A DNA stretch of 64,000 nucleotides from Streptomyces sp. NBC_01264 (lineage in GTDB: Bacteria; Actinomycetota; Actinomycetes; Streptomycetales; Streptomycetaceae), in the NCBI RefSeq assembly GCF_026340675.1, contig NZ_JAPEOX010000001.1, positions 2,852,001 through 2,916,000 on the forward strand. The letters run 5' to 3'. The notes under the pieces were generated by a model, which made no database searches, was not told the origin of the DNA, and saw only the letters and a program-made list of their open reading frames with translations. Positions within the stretch are counted from its first letter, which is position 1, and each line of letters opens with the position of its first letter. Positions 26,094 to 34,380 of the stretch are shown here, piece after piece. The translations under genes were made by a program, and so were the position numbers.

Positions 26094-26165
26094 CTGGGTC
26101 GTAGCACAGAGGTAGTGCGCCTACACAGCATGGAGGAGGACGCCGGTTCGAATCCGGCCGCCCAG
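26094..26165 (+). tRNA. tRNA-like element, possibly a degenerate tRNA
   Basis: A 72-nt cloverleaf can be drawn. The acceptor CTGGG(T)CG pairs with CGCCCAG with one bulged T. U8-A9 are followed by a D arm GCAC-AGAGGTA-GTGC with GG in the loop. The anticodon arm is CCTAC-ACAGCAT-GGAGG (one A-G mismatch), and the T arm GCCGG-TTCGAAT-CCGGC is perfect. The anticodon loop has C instead of the universal U33 and would read AGC, rare in bacteria. CCA is not encoded. It may be a degenerate tRNA, a tRNA-like RNA or an old attachment site. Confidence 0.45.
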
Positions 26166-26178
26166 ACCCCCTCCCCTC

Positions 26179-27072
26179 CTACTTCACGGCCGTCGCCGCC
26201 ACCCACGCCCCCGCCGCCCCGATCGCCGCGGCCGCGGCGGGGAGCGGCAGGCCGAGGAAGCCGTGGAAGACCCCGGGGGCCAGGTGGATCCCGCAGTCGA
26301 CTCCCGCTTCGCCCAGCCGGCGCCCGTAGGCCAGGCCCTCGTCCCGCAGGACGTCGCAGTCGGCCAGCACCAGCAGCGTGCGCGGCAGCCCCGAGAGGTC
26401 GGGGGCCCGCAGCGGGGAGACGTGGGGGTGGTCCGGGTCGCCGCCGTACTGGTCCCAGTACCAGGCCATGTGCGCGGCCGTATGGAAGTGGCCCCGCGCG
26501 AACTCGGCCACGGAGGGGTGCGCCATCGAGGCGTCCAGCGGCGGGTAGAACAGCAGCTGGCCGGCGACCAGTTCGGGGGTCCGCAGAGCGGTCACGGCCG
26601 CGAGGTTGCCTCCGCTGGAGTCCCCGGCGACGACCAGCCGCGCGGGGTCGCAGCCCAGGGCGGCCGCCCGGGCCCGGGCCCACAGCAGCACCGTCAGCGC
26701 GTCGTCGGGCGCGGCCGGCCAGGGGTGTTCGGGTGCGAGGCGGTAGTCCGCGGAGACCACCACGGCGCCCGAGGCCACGGCCAGGGCCCGGCACAGCGCG
26801 TCGTGGGTGTCCAGGCCGCACATCACCCAGCCCCCGCCGTGGAAGAACGCCACCAGGGGGCGGCCTTCGCCGCCGCCGGGCTCCGGGTCGTAGATCCGGA
26901 CGGGGACGCCGTCCGCGTCCGCGTCCCGTGCGGAGGCCACTTCCGGGCCGCCGCCCGGGGAGCCGGAGGCGGCCGCCCGCAGGGCGTCCGGGTCCCCCGG
27001 GCCGGGGAAGACCGCCGCCATCGCGTCGCAGAGCCGGCGGGCCGCCGGGGACAGCCGGTCGGTACCGCTCAT
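26179..27072 (-). CDS. Alpha/beta hydrolase, hormone-sensitive-lipase family
   Basis: A 297-residue esterase-like protein. The HSL-family oxyanion motif HGGGW is near residue 78, the nucleophile elbow GDSSGGN near 150, the acid in [11 protein letters not shown] and the histidine in VFHGFLG near the C-terminus, so the catalytic triad looks complete. ATG 27072 overlaps the stop of the SDR at 27069 by 4 nt. Beside steroid dehydrogenase-like genes it may hydrolyse a steroid ester or lactone, but HSL esterases are broad and this is only inference. The stop lies 14 bases beyond the end of the tRNA-like element. Confidence 0.82.
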   Translation of the reverse strand: MSGTDRLSPAARRLCDAMAAVFPGPGDPDALRAAASGSPGGGPEVASARDADADGVPVRIYDPEPGGGEGRPLVAFFHGGGWVMCGLDTHDALCRALAVASGAVVVSADYRLAPEHPWPAAPDDALTVLLWARARAAALGCDPARLVVAGDSSGGNLAAVTALRTPELVAGQLLFYPPLDASMAHPSVAEFARGHFHTAAHMAWYWDQYGGDPDHPHVSPLRAPDLSGLPRTLLVLADCDVLRDEGLAYGRRLGEAGVDCGIHLAPGVFHGFLGLPLPAAAAAIGAAGAWVAATAVK

Positions 27073-27800
27073 CGCGCCGTCATCCCGCCGTCGACCGTGA
27101 ACTCCGCGCCCGTGATGTACGAGGACCCCTCCGAGCAGAGGAAGACGACCAGCTCCCCGACCTCCTCCGGCCGCCCGATCCGCCCCAGCGGCAGGTGCGA
27201 CCAGTCCCGTCCCGCGACGGCCCCGCTGACCATCGGGGTGTCGATCGCCCCCGGGTGCACGGAGTTGATCCTGATCTCGTCCCCCGCCAGGTCCAGCGCG
27301 GCCGACTTCGTCAGCCCGCGCAGGGCGAACTTGCTGGAGCCGTACGCCGCGTGGCCCGGGATGCCGACCAGTCCGGCGGTGGAGGAGACGTTGACGATCG
27401 AGCCGCCCCCACCGGCGCGCAGCACCGGGGCCACCGCCTGGATGCCGAGGAACGGTCCGAGCAGGTTGACCCGGAGCAGGGCTTCGAAGTCCTCCAGGCC
27501 CTGGCGCTCCACGTGGGCCGTGCGCCACAGCGCGGCGTTGTTGACCAGGGCGGAGACCGTGCCGAAGGCGCGTACGGCCTCGCGGACCACCTCCGCCCAG
27601 CTGTCGGCGTCGGCCACGTCGTGGCGCACGTAGAGCGCCTGGTCGCCGAGGGAGGCGGCGACCTCGCGGCCCTCTTCCTCCCGGATGTCGGTGACGACGA
27701 CGCGCGCTCCGGCCTCCGCGCACAGCCGGGCCTCGGCCGCGCCCTGGCCGCGTCCGGCGCCGGTGATGACGACGACCTTGCCGTCGAGCGAGGGGGTCAC
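27069..27800 (-). CDS. SDR resembling 3alpha/3beta,20beta-hydroxysteroid dehydrogenase
   Basis: A 243-residue classical SDR. The cofactor motif is [19 protein letters not shown], then NNAALWRT, catalytic Ser in [11 protein letters not shown] and Y-x3-K in [13 protein letters not shown], and a C-terminal [23 protein letters not shown] and the [11 protein letters not shown] context resemble the Streptomyces 20beta-hydroxysteroid dehydrogenase and its mycobacterial homologue. It probably acts on a hydroxyl or keto group of a steroid. It lies four bases after the LLM monooxygenase gene and overlaps the esterase gene, so three genes form one operon. Confidence 0.72.
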   Translation of the reverse strand: MTPSLDGKVVVITGAGRGQGAAEARLCAEAGARVVVTDIREEEGREVAASLGDQALYVRHDVADADSWAEVVREAVRAFGTVSALVNNAALWRTAHVERQGLEDFEALLRVNLLGPFLGIQAVAPVLRAGGGGSIVNVSSTAGLVGIPGHAAYGSSKFALRGLTKSAALDLAGDEIRINSVHPGAIDTPMVSGAVAGRDWSHLPLGRIGRPEEVGELVVFLCSEGSSYITGAEFTVDGGMTAR

Positions 27801-27803
27801 GGG

Positions 27804-28934
27804 TCAGCCCTCCAGGGCGCGGAAGTGCGGGATGACGACCTCGCCCCACTGGCGGATGGTCTCCATGCAGGCCTCCTGGGGGACGGTGCCCATCTGGATC
27901 AGGCACATGACCTCGTCGACGCCGATCTCGCGCAGCTGCTCGACGTAGGCGATGGCCGTCCGGGCGTCGCCGTAGGCATGCTCGGCGTTGTAGGTGCCGG
28001 TGTCTACGGGGCGTGCCGGGATGTTGGCCTCGTGGAGCTTGGCGACCAGCTCCTCGCGGCCCCTGCCCAGCGCGGCCACGTGCTCCTCGGCGGTCTCGTC
28101 CTCGGAGTAGCCGGTCGGCTCGGGGGCGTTGCCGTACCAGTGGGCGATGGACTCGGCGAAGAAGCGCTGGCCGCGGGTGCCCAGGCGCAGCGCGCGCTCG
28201 GCGTCGTCGAGGACGATGGTGGGGCAGAGCGCGGAGAGGTGGTCGTTGACCTCGGTGGAGACGAAGCGGTCCCCGGTGCGGGTGGCGATGGCCTCGTCGT
28301 AGACCTTGCGCATGGCGCGCACGTCGTCGGCGCCGGCGAAGCCCATCACGAGGGCTCCGATGCCCAGTTCTGCGGCGAGCTTGAGGGTGTCGTGCTTGGA
28401 GCAGGCCATGAAGAGCGGCGGGTGCGGGTCCTGGACCGGGCGGGGCAGGATCGCGCCGGGGCCGATGTCGATGGAGCCGTGCCACTCGAACTTCTCCTCG
28501 CGCCAGGCGGAGGAGAAGATCCGCAGCGCCTCTTCCATCTGCGGGTAGGTGTCCTCGGGGCGGACCCCGTACATGGACATCTCCTGGCGGGTGGCGCCGC
28601 GGCCGGCGCCGATGTCCACGCGGCCGCCGGAGAGCACGTCGAGCATGGCGGCGCGTTCGGCCACGCGCACGGGGTGCTGGTAGCCGAAGGGCATGGTGAC
28701 GACTCCGTGGCCGATGCGGATCTTCTCGGTCCGGGCGGCGACCCAGGTCAGGAAGATCTCGGAGGCGCTCATGTGGGCGTACTGGGTGAGGGCGTGGTGT
28801 TCCACGGCCCAGATCCGGTCGAAGCCCATCTCCTCGGCGAACACGGCCTGTTCGACGCAGTCGCGGATGACCTGGCGCTCGCGTTCGGGCGTCGGGTCGA
28901 CGAGCTGCGCCTCGAAGATCATCGAGAACTTCAC
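27804..28934 (-). CDS. LLM-class flavin-dependent oxidoreductase
   Basis: A 376-residue bacterial-luciferase-like TIM-barrel protein. GTG 28934 is chosen because GGGAGG lies just upstream and the family homology starts at VKFSMIFEAQL; an upstream start would lie in the leader hairpin. Conserved features are FAEEMGFDRIWAVEHHALTQ, RIGHGVVTMPFGYQHPVRVA and GRVDIGAGRGATRQEMSMYG. It may use FMNH2 from a reductase or F420. The nearest reductase is the HsaB-like gene at 29,590. It heads an operon with the SDR and esterase and diverges from a PadR regulator. The substrate is unknown; steroid or another hydrophobic ketone fits the context. Confidence 0.78.
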   Translation of the reverse strand: MKFSMIFEAQLVDPTPERERQVIRDCVEQAVFAEEMGFDRIWAVEHHALTQYAHMSASEIFLTWVAARTEKIRIGHGVVTMPFGYQHPVRVAERAAMLDVLSGGRVDIGAGRGATRQEMSMYGVRPEDTYPQMEEALRIFSSAWREEKFEWHGSIDIGPGAILPRPVQDPHPPLFMACSKHDTLKLAAELGIGALVMGFAGADDVRAMRKVYDEAIATRTGDRFVSTEVNDHLSALCPTIVLDDAERALRLGTRGQRFFAESIAHWYGNAPEPTGYSEDETAEEHVAALGRGREELVAKLHEANIPARPVDTGTYNAEHAYGDARTAIAYVEQLREIGVDEVMCLIQMGTVPQEACMETIRQWGEVVIPHFRALEG

Positions 28935-29071
28935 GGGGGAACCTCCCAGCCGTGCGCTGCGCACGGCACGTCGGTGATGCATTTCGAATAGGAATACTTC
29001 TAGCAGTCATACCGGGCCGGGGGAAGAGCCGCCACCAAGACCGGCCGCGGACCGGTCGTAGACTGCGCTGC

Positions 29072-29698
29072 GTGACCAACGAGGCGGCAGAAGACACGAA
29101 CGGACGCACGCTCCCCGCGACCAGCTGGGCGGTGCTCGGGCTGCTCTCCTTCGGGGAGGAGCTCTCCGGTTACGACCTGAAGAAGTGGTCGGACTGGTCG
29201 CTGCGCTTCTTCTACTGGAGCCCGTCCTTCAGCCAGATCTACAGCGAGCTCAAGCGGCTGGAGAAGGCCGGCTACGCCTCTTCGCGGATGGTCGCGCAGG
29301 AGACCGGCACCCGTGACAAGCGGGTGTACCGGATCACGGACGAGGGCATGACGGCCGTACGGCGCTGGGCGCGCGAGGCACCCGTCGACCCGCCCGTGCT
29401 CAAGCACGGACCGATGCTGCGACTGTGGCTCGGCCACCTGCTGGAGCCGGAGCAGATGCGCGAAGTCCTCGTACAGCACCAGGAGTTCACGGAGAAGATG
29501 CGGCGGCGCGCGGTGGCCGACGCGGACGGGGCCCGGGAAGAAGCCTCGTGGGCGTACCCGACGCTCACCCTCAAGTGGGCCGAGCGGTACTACGCCTCCG
29601 AGCGGGACCTGGCGGCGGCCATGCTCGACGACATCGCGGAGCTGGAGAGGGTGCGCGGCGCGGCTCCGGCTCCCGGCGAGCCCGGCAAGCGCCCGTAG
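29072..29698 (+). CDS. PadR-family transcriptional regulator
   Basis: A 208-residue regulator from GTG 29072. The winged-helix domain is near residues 14-90: SWAVLGLLSFGEELSGYDLK, FFYWSPSFSQIYSELKRLEK and KRVYRITDEG. The C-terminal half is the helical dimerisation region of the PadR/Vir group (LWLGHLLEPEQMREVLVQHQ). It lies between the LLM operon and the HsaB-like reductase gene, divergent from the first and convergent with the second. Both target promoters share the octamer TAGGAATA, a possible operator. Its last 109 bases overlap the reductase gene on the other strand. Confidence 0.8.
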   Translation: MTNEAAEDTNGRTLPATSWAVLGLLSFGEELSGYDLKKWSDWSLRFFYWSPSFSQIYSELKRLEKAGYASSRMVAQETGTRDKRVYRITDEGMTAVRRWAREAPVDPPVLKHGPMLRLWLGHLLEPEQMREVLVQHQEFTEKMRRRAVADADGAREEASWAYPTLTLKWAERYYASERDLAAAMLDDIAELERVRGAAPAPGEPGKRP

Positions 29699-30159
29699 GT
29701 GCGCCGGAAGTAGAGCAGCGGCGCGCCCTCGCGGTGTGCCGTCAGGGCGGTGACCCTCCCCAGCGCGATGGCGTGGTCGCCGCCGTCCAGGACCGCCTCC
29801 ACATCGCACTCGACGGTGGCGAGGACCCCGTCCAGCAGGGGCGACCCGTTGCCACCGGCCCGCCAGGGGACTCCGGCGAACTTGTCGCCCCCGGTGACGG
29901 CGAAGCGGCGGCACAGCTCCCGCTGGTCGGCGGCGAGGATGTTGACGGCGAAGGCTCCCGCCGCCTGGATCCGGGGCCAGGTGCTGGACGTGCGCGCGGG
30001 GCAGAAGCAGACCAGCGGCGGATCCAGGGACACGGACGAGAAGGACTGGACGGCCATCCCCACGGGACGGCCGTCGGCTCCGCGCGCCGTGATGACGGCG
30101 ACGCCGGTGCAGAAGCTGGACAGGACCGACTTCATGTCGGACATGACTGCCTCCCTCAT
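29590..30159 (-). CDS. hsaB: Flavin reductase, HsaB-like
   Basis: A 189-residue short-chain flavin reductase of the HpaC/HsaB type. ATG 30159 has GGGAGG five bases upstream. The core FCTGVAVITARGADGRPVGM, SLDPPLVCFCPARTSSTWP, DKFAGVPWRAGGNGSPLLDG and DGGDHAIALGRVTAL aligns well with remembered HsaB, which feeds reduced flavin to the 3-HSA hydroxylase HsaA. No hsaA is seen in the window. The last 30 residues (rich in Ala and Ser) are an unusual extension that runs antisense to the PadR gene. It could serve the neighbouring LLM monooxygenase instead. Confidence 0.75.
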   Translation of the reverse strand: MREAVMSDMKSVLSSFCTGVAVITARGADGRPVGMAVQSFSSVSLDPPLVCFCPARTSSTWPRIQAAGAFAVNILAADQRELCRRFAVTGGDKFAGVPWRAGGNGSPLLDGVLATVECDVEAVLDGGDHAIALGRVTALTAHREGAPLLYFRRTYGRLPGSPGAGAAPRTLSSSAMSSSMAAARSRSEA

Positions 30160-30257
30160 GAGAACCTCCCTGATTATTCCTACTAGGTATATGCCTAACC
30201 GAAACACCTGTGATTGGATACCGCCCACGCTCGCTCGTCAAGTAGGGAGGGTCCCCG

Positions 30258-31859
30258 ATGCCACCGCCCCCGCCTCAGCCGCCCGCCACGCTCGCCCGGC
30301 TCCCCGAGTACGCCGCCTCCGCGTACGGGGAGCGCGAGGCGCTCGCCGACGGGGAGGTCCGCTGGACCTTCGCCCGCCTCGCCGCCGAGATCTCCGCGGC
30401 CGCCCGCGCCGCCATCGCCCACGGCATCCGCCCCGGCGACCGGGTCGCGATCTGGGCTCCCAACAGCCGCCGCTGGATCACCGCCGCCCTGGGCGCGGTC
30501 GGCGCCGGAGCGGTCCTCGTACCGGTCAACACCCGCTACAAGCCCGCCGAGGCCGCCGACATCGTCCGGCGCAGCGGGGCCCGCGTCCTGTTCACCGAGC
30601 GCGGGTTCCTCGGTACCGACTACGTCCGTGACCTGCACGCCTCCGGCGAGGACCTCGGGGCGCTCGCCTCGACGGTGATCCTGCGCGACGGGCGCGCAGA
30701 AGGTGATGACGGCGCGGGTGTCTCCTGGGAGGCCTACCTGCGCGCCGGCCAGGCCGTCCCGGACGCCGAGCGGGCCGCGCGCGCGGCCGCCGTGCGCCCC
30801 GGGGACCTCAGCGACATCCTCTACACCTCCGGCACCACCGGCCGTTCCAAGGGCGTCATGACCACCCACGGCCAGACGGTCCGGCTCTACGCCTCCTGGT
30901 CCGGCCTCGTCAGCCTGCGCCCCGGCGACCGGTACCTGCTGGTGAACCCCTTCTTCCACACCTTCGGCTACAAGGCCGGGGTGCTCGCCTGCCTGCTGCG
31001 CGGGGTCACCATGCTCCCCGAGGCGGTCTACGACACCGACCGCATCCTGCACCGCATGGCCGCCGAGCGCGTCACCTGCCTGATGGGTCCGCCGACCGTC
31101 TTCCACGGCCTGATCCGCCACCCGGAGCGGGCCGCCCACGACCTGTCCGCGCTGCGTCTGGCCGGCACCGGGGCCGCCTCGGTGCCCACCTCGCTCGTCG
31201 AGGAGATCCGCGGCGAGCTGGGGGCGCCCGACGTGTTCACCGCGTACGGGCTCACCGAGTCCGGCGGGGTCGTGTCCGTCTGCCCCACCGACGCCGACGC
31301 CTGGACCCTCGCCCACACGGTCGGCCTGCCGCTGCCGGACACCGAGGTACGGATCACCGACCCGCTCGGCGCGGTGCTGCCCGCCGGGGAGCCGGGCGAG
31401 GTGCAGGTCCGCGGCTACCACGTCACCCCCGGCTATCTGGACGACCCGGCGAGCACCGCCGAGGCCGTCCTGCCCGGCGGCTGGCTGCGGACCGGGGACA
31501 TCGGCGTGCTCGACGCACGGGGCTACCTCGCCATCACCGACCGGCTGAAGGACATGTACGTGGTCGGCGGTTTCAACGCCTACCCGGCGGAGGTGGAGAA
31601 CGTGCTGCTGACCCACCCCGCCATCACCGACGCGGCGGTCGTCGGCGCCCCCGACGAGCGGCTCGGCGAGGTGGGCGTGGCCTACGTGGTCACCACCGGG
31701 CCCGTCACCTCCGAGGAGCTGACCGCCTGGACCCGGGAACGGCTGGCCAACTTCAAGGTGCCGCGGCGGTTCACCCGGCTCGAGGAGCTCCCGCGCAACG
31801 CGGGCGGCAAGCTGCTGAAGACAGAGCTGCGCCGCACGGCGCGAGGGGAGTCGGCATGA
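30258..31859 (+). CDS. fadD3: Acyl-CoA synthetase FadD3-like (HIP-CoA ligase)
   Basis: A 533-residue ANL-superfamily ligase. The P-loop motif YTSGTTGRSKGVMTTH lies near residues 189-204, A5 is TAYGLTESGG, A7 TGDIGVLDARGYLAITDRLK, and the C-terminal catalytic lysine is in RNAGGKLLKTEL. The product should activate the two-ring acid HIP to HIP-CoA, the first step of ring C/D breakdown and the source of the KstR2 inducer. It diverges from the hsaB-like gene and overlaps the downstream fadE by 4 nt. No KstR2 motif is evident in its promoter, which is odd if it belongs to the regulon. Another acid could be the substrate. Confidence 0.78.
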   Translation: MPPPPPQPPATLARLPEYAASAYGEREALADGEVRWTFARLAAEISAAARAAIAHGIRPGDRVAIWAPNSRRWITAALGAVGAGAVLVPVNTRYKPAEAADIVRRSGARVLFTERGFLGTDYVRDLHASGEDLGALASTVILRDGRAEGDDGAGVSWEAYLRAGQAVPDAERAARAAAVRPGDLSDILYTSGTTGRSKGVMTTHGQTVRLYASWSGLVSLRPGDRYLLVNPFFHTFGYKAGVLACLLRGVTMLPEAVYDTDRILHRMAAERVTCLMGPPTVFHGLIRHPERAAHDLSALRLAGTGAASVPTSLVEEIRGELGAPDVFTAYGLTESGGVVSVCPTDADAWTLAHTVGLPLPDTEVRITDPLGAVLPAGEPGEVQVRGYHVTPGYLDDPASTAEAVLPGGWLRTGDIGVLDARGYLAITDRLKDMYVVGGFNAYPAEVENVLLTHPAITDAAVVGAPDERLGEVGVAYVVTTGPVTSEELTAWTRERLANFKVPRRFTRLEELPRNAGGKLLKTELRRTARGESA

Positions 31860-33034
31860 GGCCGCTGGAACCGACCGGGGAGCAGGAGGAGCTCCGGGAC
31901 GCCGTACGGGCCGTCCTGGCGCGCCACCCCGGCCACACGGCCTGGGCTCCGCTGACGGCCCAGATCGGCGCGGCCGCGCTGGCGGTCCCCGAGGAGTACG
32001 GCGGGCTGGGCTGCGGGCCGGCCGAGGTCGGGGTGGTCATGGCGGAACTGGGGCGCGCGCTGAGCCCCGTACCGTACCTGGGTTCGGCGGTGCTGACGGT
32101 GGGGGCCCTGCTCGCGTCCGGCGACCGTCAGGCCTGCGCGAAGCACCTGCCGCACCTGGCGGAGGGCACGGTCGTGGGCGCGCTGGCCTGGGCGGAGGCT
32201 CCGCCCGGGCAGCCGGGCGCCGCGGGCCACGGCCCGGACACGTACGGCCCGCCCGCCCCCGGTGGTGGCTGGGAGGCGGGCGACCTGTCGGCCCGGGCCG
32301 AGCCGGCCGGGGCGGACTGGCTGCTCACCGGCTCCAAGCGGTACGTCCTGGCCGGCCCCGCCGAGCCGTCCCTGCTGCTCGCGTTCGCCCGGATGGATCC
32401 GCCTCCGCGCCCGGCCACCGTGCCCGGCGCCCCCGTCCCGCCCGGCCAGGACCTGCGCCGGCTCGGGCTGTTCGAACTCCTCGCCGCACCGGCGGCCTTC
32501 ACCGTACGGTCCACGATGGACCGCACCCGGCCCCTCGCGGAGCTCGCCCTGGACCGGACCCCGGCCCGGCTGCTCTCGGCCGACGGCGCCGGGGTCCTGG
32601 CCCGGGTCCGGGACCTGGGCTGCACGGCGCTCGCCGCCGAGCAGGCGGGGGCGGCGGCCCGAGCGCTGGAGGTGACGGTCCGGTACGCGAAGGAGCGGGT
32701 GCAGTTCGGGCGGCCCATCGGCTCCTTCCAGGCGGTCAAGCACCGGCTCGCGGACCTGCACACCGCGGTGGAGGGCGCCCGCTCGCTCGCCCTCGCGGCG
32801 GCCGCCTCCGACGCGGCCCCGGACCTGGCGGCCGCCGCCAAGTCGGCCTGCTCGGAGGCGTACGCGTACGTGGCGGGCGAGATGATCCAGCTGCACGGCG
32901 GCATCGGCATCACGTGGGAGCACGAGGCGCACGAGTACTTCAAGCGGGCCCACGGCTCGGCGTTGCTCTTCGGTTCCCCCGCCGCGCACCGTGAACGGCT
33001 GGCGGCCCGGCTGGGGTTCCGCCCGGCCGGGTGA
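31856..33034 (+). CDS. Acyl-CoA dehydrogenase family protein
   Basis: A 392-residue acyl-CoA dehydrogenase starting at ATG 31856 in an ATGA overlap with fadD3. The N-terminus has AALAVPEEYGGLGCGPAEVG. The middle domain is divergent, with a Gly/Pro-rich insertion near residue 125. The C-terminal domain has YAKERVQFGRPIGSFQAVKH and MIQLHGGIGITWEHEAHEYF. It lacks the C-terminal EIQR motif, like the smaller halves of steroid FadE heterotetramers, so it may need a partner subunit encoded elsewhere. FadE33 is a possible name but is not proven, so no symbol is given. Confidence 0.75.
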   Translation: MRPLEPTGEQEELRDAVRAVLARHPGHTAWAPLTAQIGAAALAVPEEYGGLGCGPAEVGVVMAELGRALSPVPYLGSAVLTVGALLASGDRQACAKHLPHLAEGTVVGALAWAEAPPGQPGAAGHGPDTYGPPAPGGGWEAGDLSARAEPAGADWLLTGSKRYVLAGPAEPSLLLAFARMDPPPRPATVPGAPVPPGQDLRRLGLFELLAAPAAFTVRSTMDRTRPLAELALDRTPARLLSADGAGVLARVRDLGCTALAAEQAGAAARALEVTVRYAKERVQFGRPIGSFQAVKHRLADLHTAVEGARSLALAAAASDAAPDLAAAAKSACSEAYAYVAGEMIQLHGGIGITWEHEAHEYFKRAHGSALLFGSPAAHRERLAARLGFRPAG

Positions 33035-33086
33035 CGCGCCGCCGACCGCGACCGCGGGGGCGGCGGGCTGTCGTACGCTCGGCCGC

Positions 33087-33815
33087 ATGACGGGCAGCGC
33101 GATAGACCTCCGGAAGATCGAAGAGCGCGCTCCGGCGCTGGTGAACCTCTACAAGAGCGCCGGGACCTCGCTCCGCAAGCACGGCCTGGAGGGCGGGCGG
33201 GCCGCCGTCTACCTGGTGCTCGACTACTCGGGCTCCATGCGCCCGTACTACGAGGACGGCAGCGTGCAGGCCCTCGCCGACCGGGTGCTGGGACTCTCCG
33301 CGCACCTGGACGACGATGCCCGCGTGCCGGTCGTGTTCTTCTCCACCGAGGTCGACGCGGTCGAGGAGATCTCCCTGGCCGGACACGAGGGGCGGGTCAC
33401 CGCGATCGCCGCCGGACTCGGCCACATGGGCAAGACCTCGTATCACGCGGCGATGGACGCGGTGATCGACCACTACCTGGACTCGGGGACCGCCCTCCCC
33501 GCACTCGTGGTCTTCCAGACCGACGGCGGTCCGATCAACAAGCTCGCCGCCGAGAAGTACCTGTGCAAGGCGGCCCGGCTGCCGCTCTTCTGGCAGTTCG
33601 TCGGCTTCGGCAACACCCGCAGCTCGCAGTTCGACTTCCTGCGGCGGCTGGACGAACTGCCCGTCCCCCAGAAGCGGATGGTGGACAACGCGGGCTACTT
33701 CCACGCCGGACCGGACCCGCGCGCCGTCGCCGACGCGGAGCTGTACGACCGGCTGGTCTCGGAGTTCCCGGCCTGGCTGGCGGCGGCCCGTGCGGCGGGC
33801 ATCGTGCGCGCCTGA
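33087..33815 (+). CDS. VWA-domain protein, TerF-like
   Basis: A 242-residue von Willebrand A domain protein. The metal-ion-dependent adhesion site is complete: VLDYSGSM (DxSxS) near residue 48, the conserved Thr in GHMGKTSYHAAM, and the Asp in VVFQTDGG. The end LPLFWQFVGFGNTRSSQFDF resembles the C-terminal VWA domain of TerF/TerY-type tellurium-resistance and stress proteins. No signal peptide or membrane segment is seen. It stands alone and no ter genes are near, so a role in metal or envelope stress is only inferred from family. ATG 33087 is used as the start. Confidence 0.8.
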   Translation: MTGSAIDLRKIEERAPALVNLYKSAGTSLRKHGLEGGRAAVYLVLDYSGSMRPYYEDGSVQALADRVLGLSAHLDDDARVPVVFFSTEVDAVEEISLAGHEGRVTAIAAGLGHMGKTSYHAAMDAVIDHYLDSGTALPALVVFQTDGGPINKLAAEKYLCKAARLPLFWQFVGFGNTRSSQFDFLRRLDELPVPQKRMVDNAGYFHAGPDPRAVADAELYDRLVSEFPAWLAAARAAGIVRA

Positions 33816-33851
33816 GCGGCGGGCGGCGGTACCCCGCGCTTTGATGGACGT

Positions 33852-34373
33852 ATGACGACGAACAACTGGGCCGTATTCGAAAAGGCGGAACCGGACTTCG
33901 CGGCGGCCGTCCAGGCCCGCTTCGCACAGTTCCCGCACCACGTCCTGGCGACCCTGCGCAAGGACGGCTCCCCGCGCGCGACCGGACTGAACGTCGAGAT
34001 CCGCGGCGGCGAGCTGTGGCTGGGCATGATGCCGGGCTCGATGAAGGGGAAGGACCTGCGGCGCGATCCCCGCTTCGCCCTGCACACCAACCCGGGCGCG
34101 GACGAGGCGATGCCCGACGGGGACGTGCGGATCGCCGGACGCGCGGTGGAGATCGTGGAACAGCCCGAGCTCCACCGGTACGCGGAGGAGGCCGAGGAGA
34201 ACGACACCCCGCACCCCTTCGACCTGTTCCGCGCCGAGCTGACCGAGGTGGTGCACGTCGGGGTCGAGGGGGACGACCTGGTGGTCCGCTCGTGGACCCC
34301 GGAGCACGGACTGCGCACCCTGCGCCGGGGCAATGACGACGAGCCGGCCCGCGAGGAGCCCGCGGCGGGCTGA
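33852..34373 (+). CDS. Pyridoxamine 5'-phosphate oxidase-family flavoprotein
   Basis: A 173-residue split-barrel protein of the PPOX group, with the typical opening ARFAQFPHHVLATLRKDGSP, the sheet GELWLGMMPGSMKGKDLRRD and DVRIAGRAVEIVEQPE. Such proteins bind FMN or F420 and act as reductases, oxidases or heme-binding proteins; the exact reaction cannot be told. The C-terminal 15 residues are Glu/Ala-rich and probably disordered. It starts at ATG 33852 and is convergent with the DUF1906 gene, whose stop lies eight bases away. Confidence 0.78.
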   Translation: MTTNNWAVFEKAEPDFAAAVQARFAQFPHHVLATLRKDGSPRATGLNVEIRGGELWLGMMPGSMKGKDLRRDPRFALHTNPGADEAMPDGDVRIAGRAVEIVEQPELHRYAEEAEENDTPHPFDLFRAELTEVVHVGVEGDDLVVRSWTPEHGLRTLRRGNDDEPAREEPAAG

Positions 34374-34380
34374 GCGGGAA

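Noticed and set aside
26094..26165. A normal functional tRNA-Ala(AGC)
   Set aside because: U33 is missing, the anticodon stem has a mismatch and the acceptor a bulge; AGC anticodons are rare in bacteria. It is kept only as a tRNA-like element.
5670..33034. A polyketide or other secondary-metabolite cluster
   Set aside because: The many SDR, CoA-ligase and acyl-CoA dehydrogenase genes fit steroid catabolism, and there are no PKS, NRPS, terpene cyclase or carrier-protein domains.
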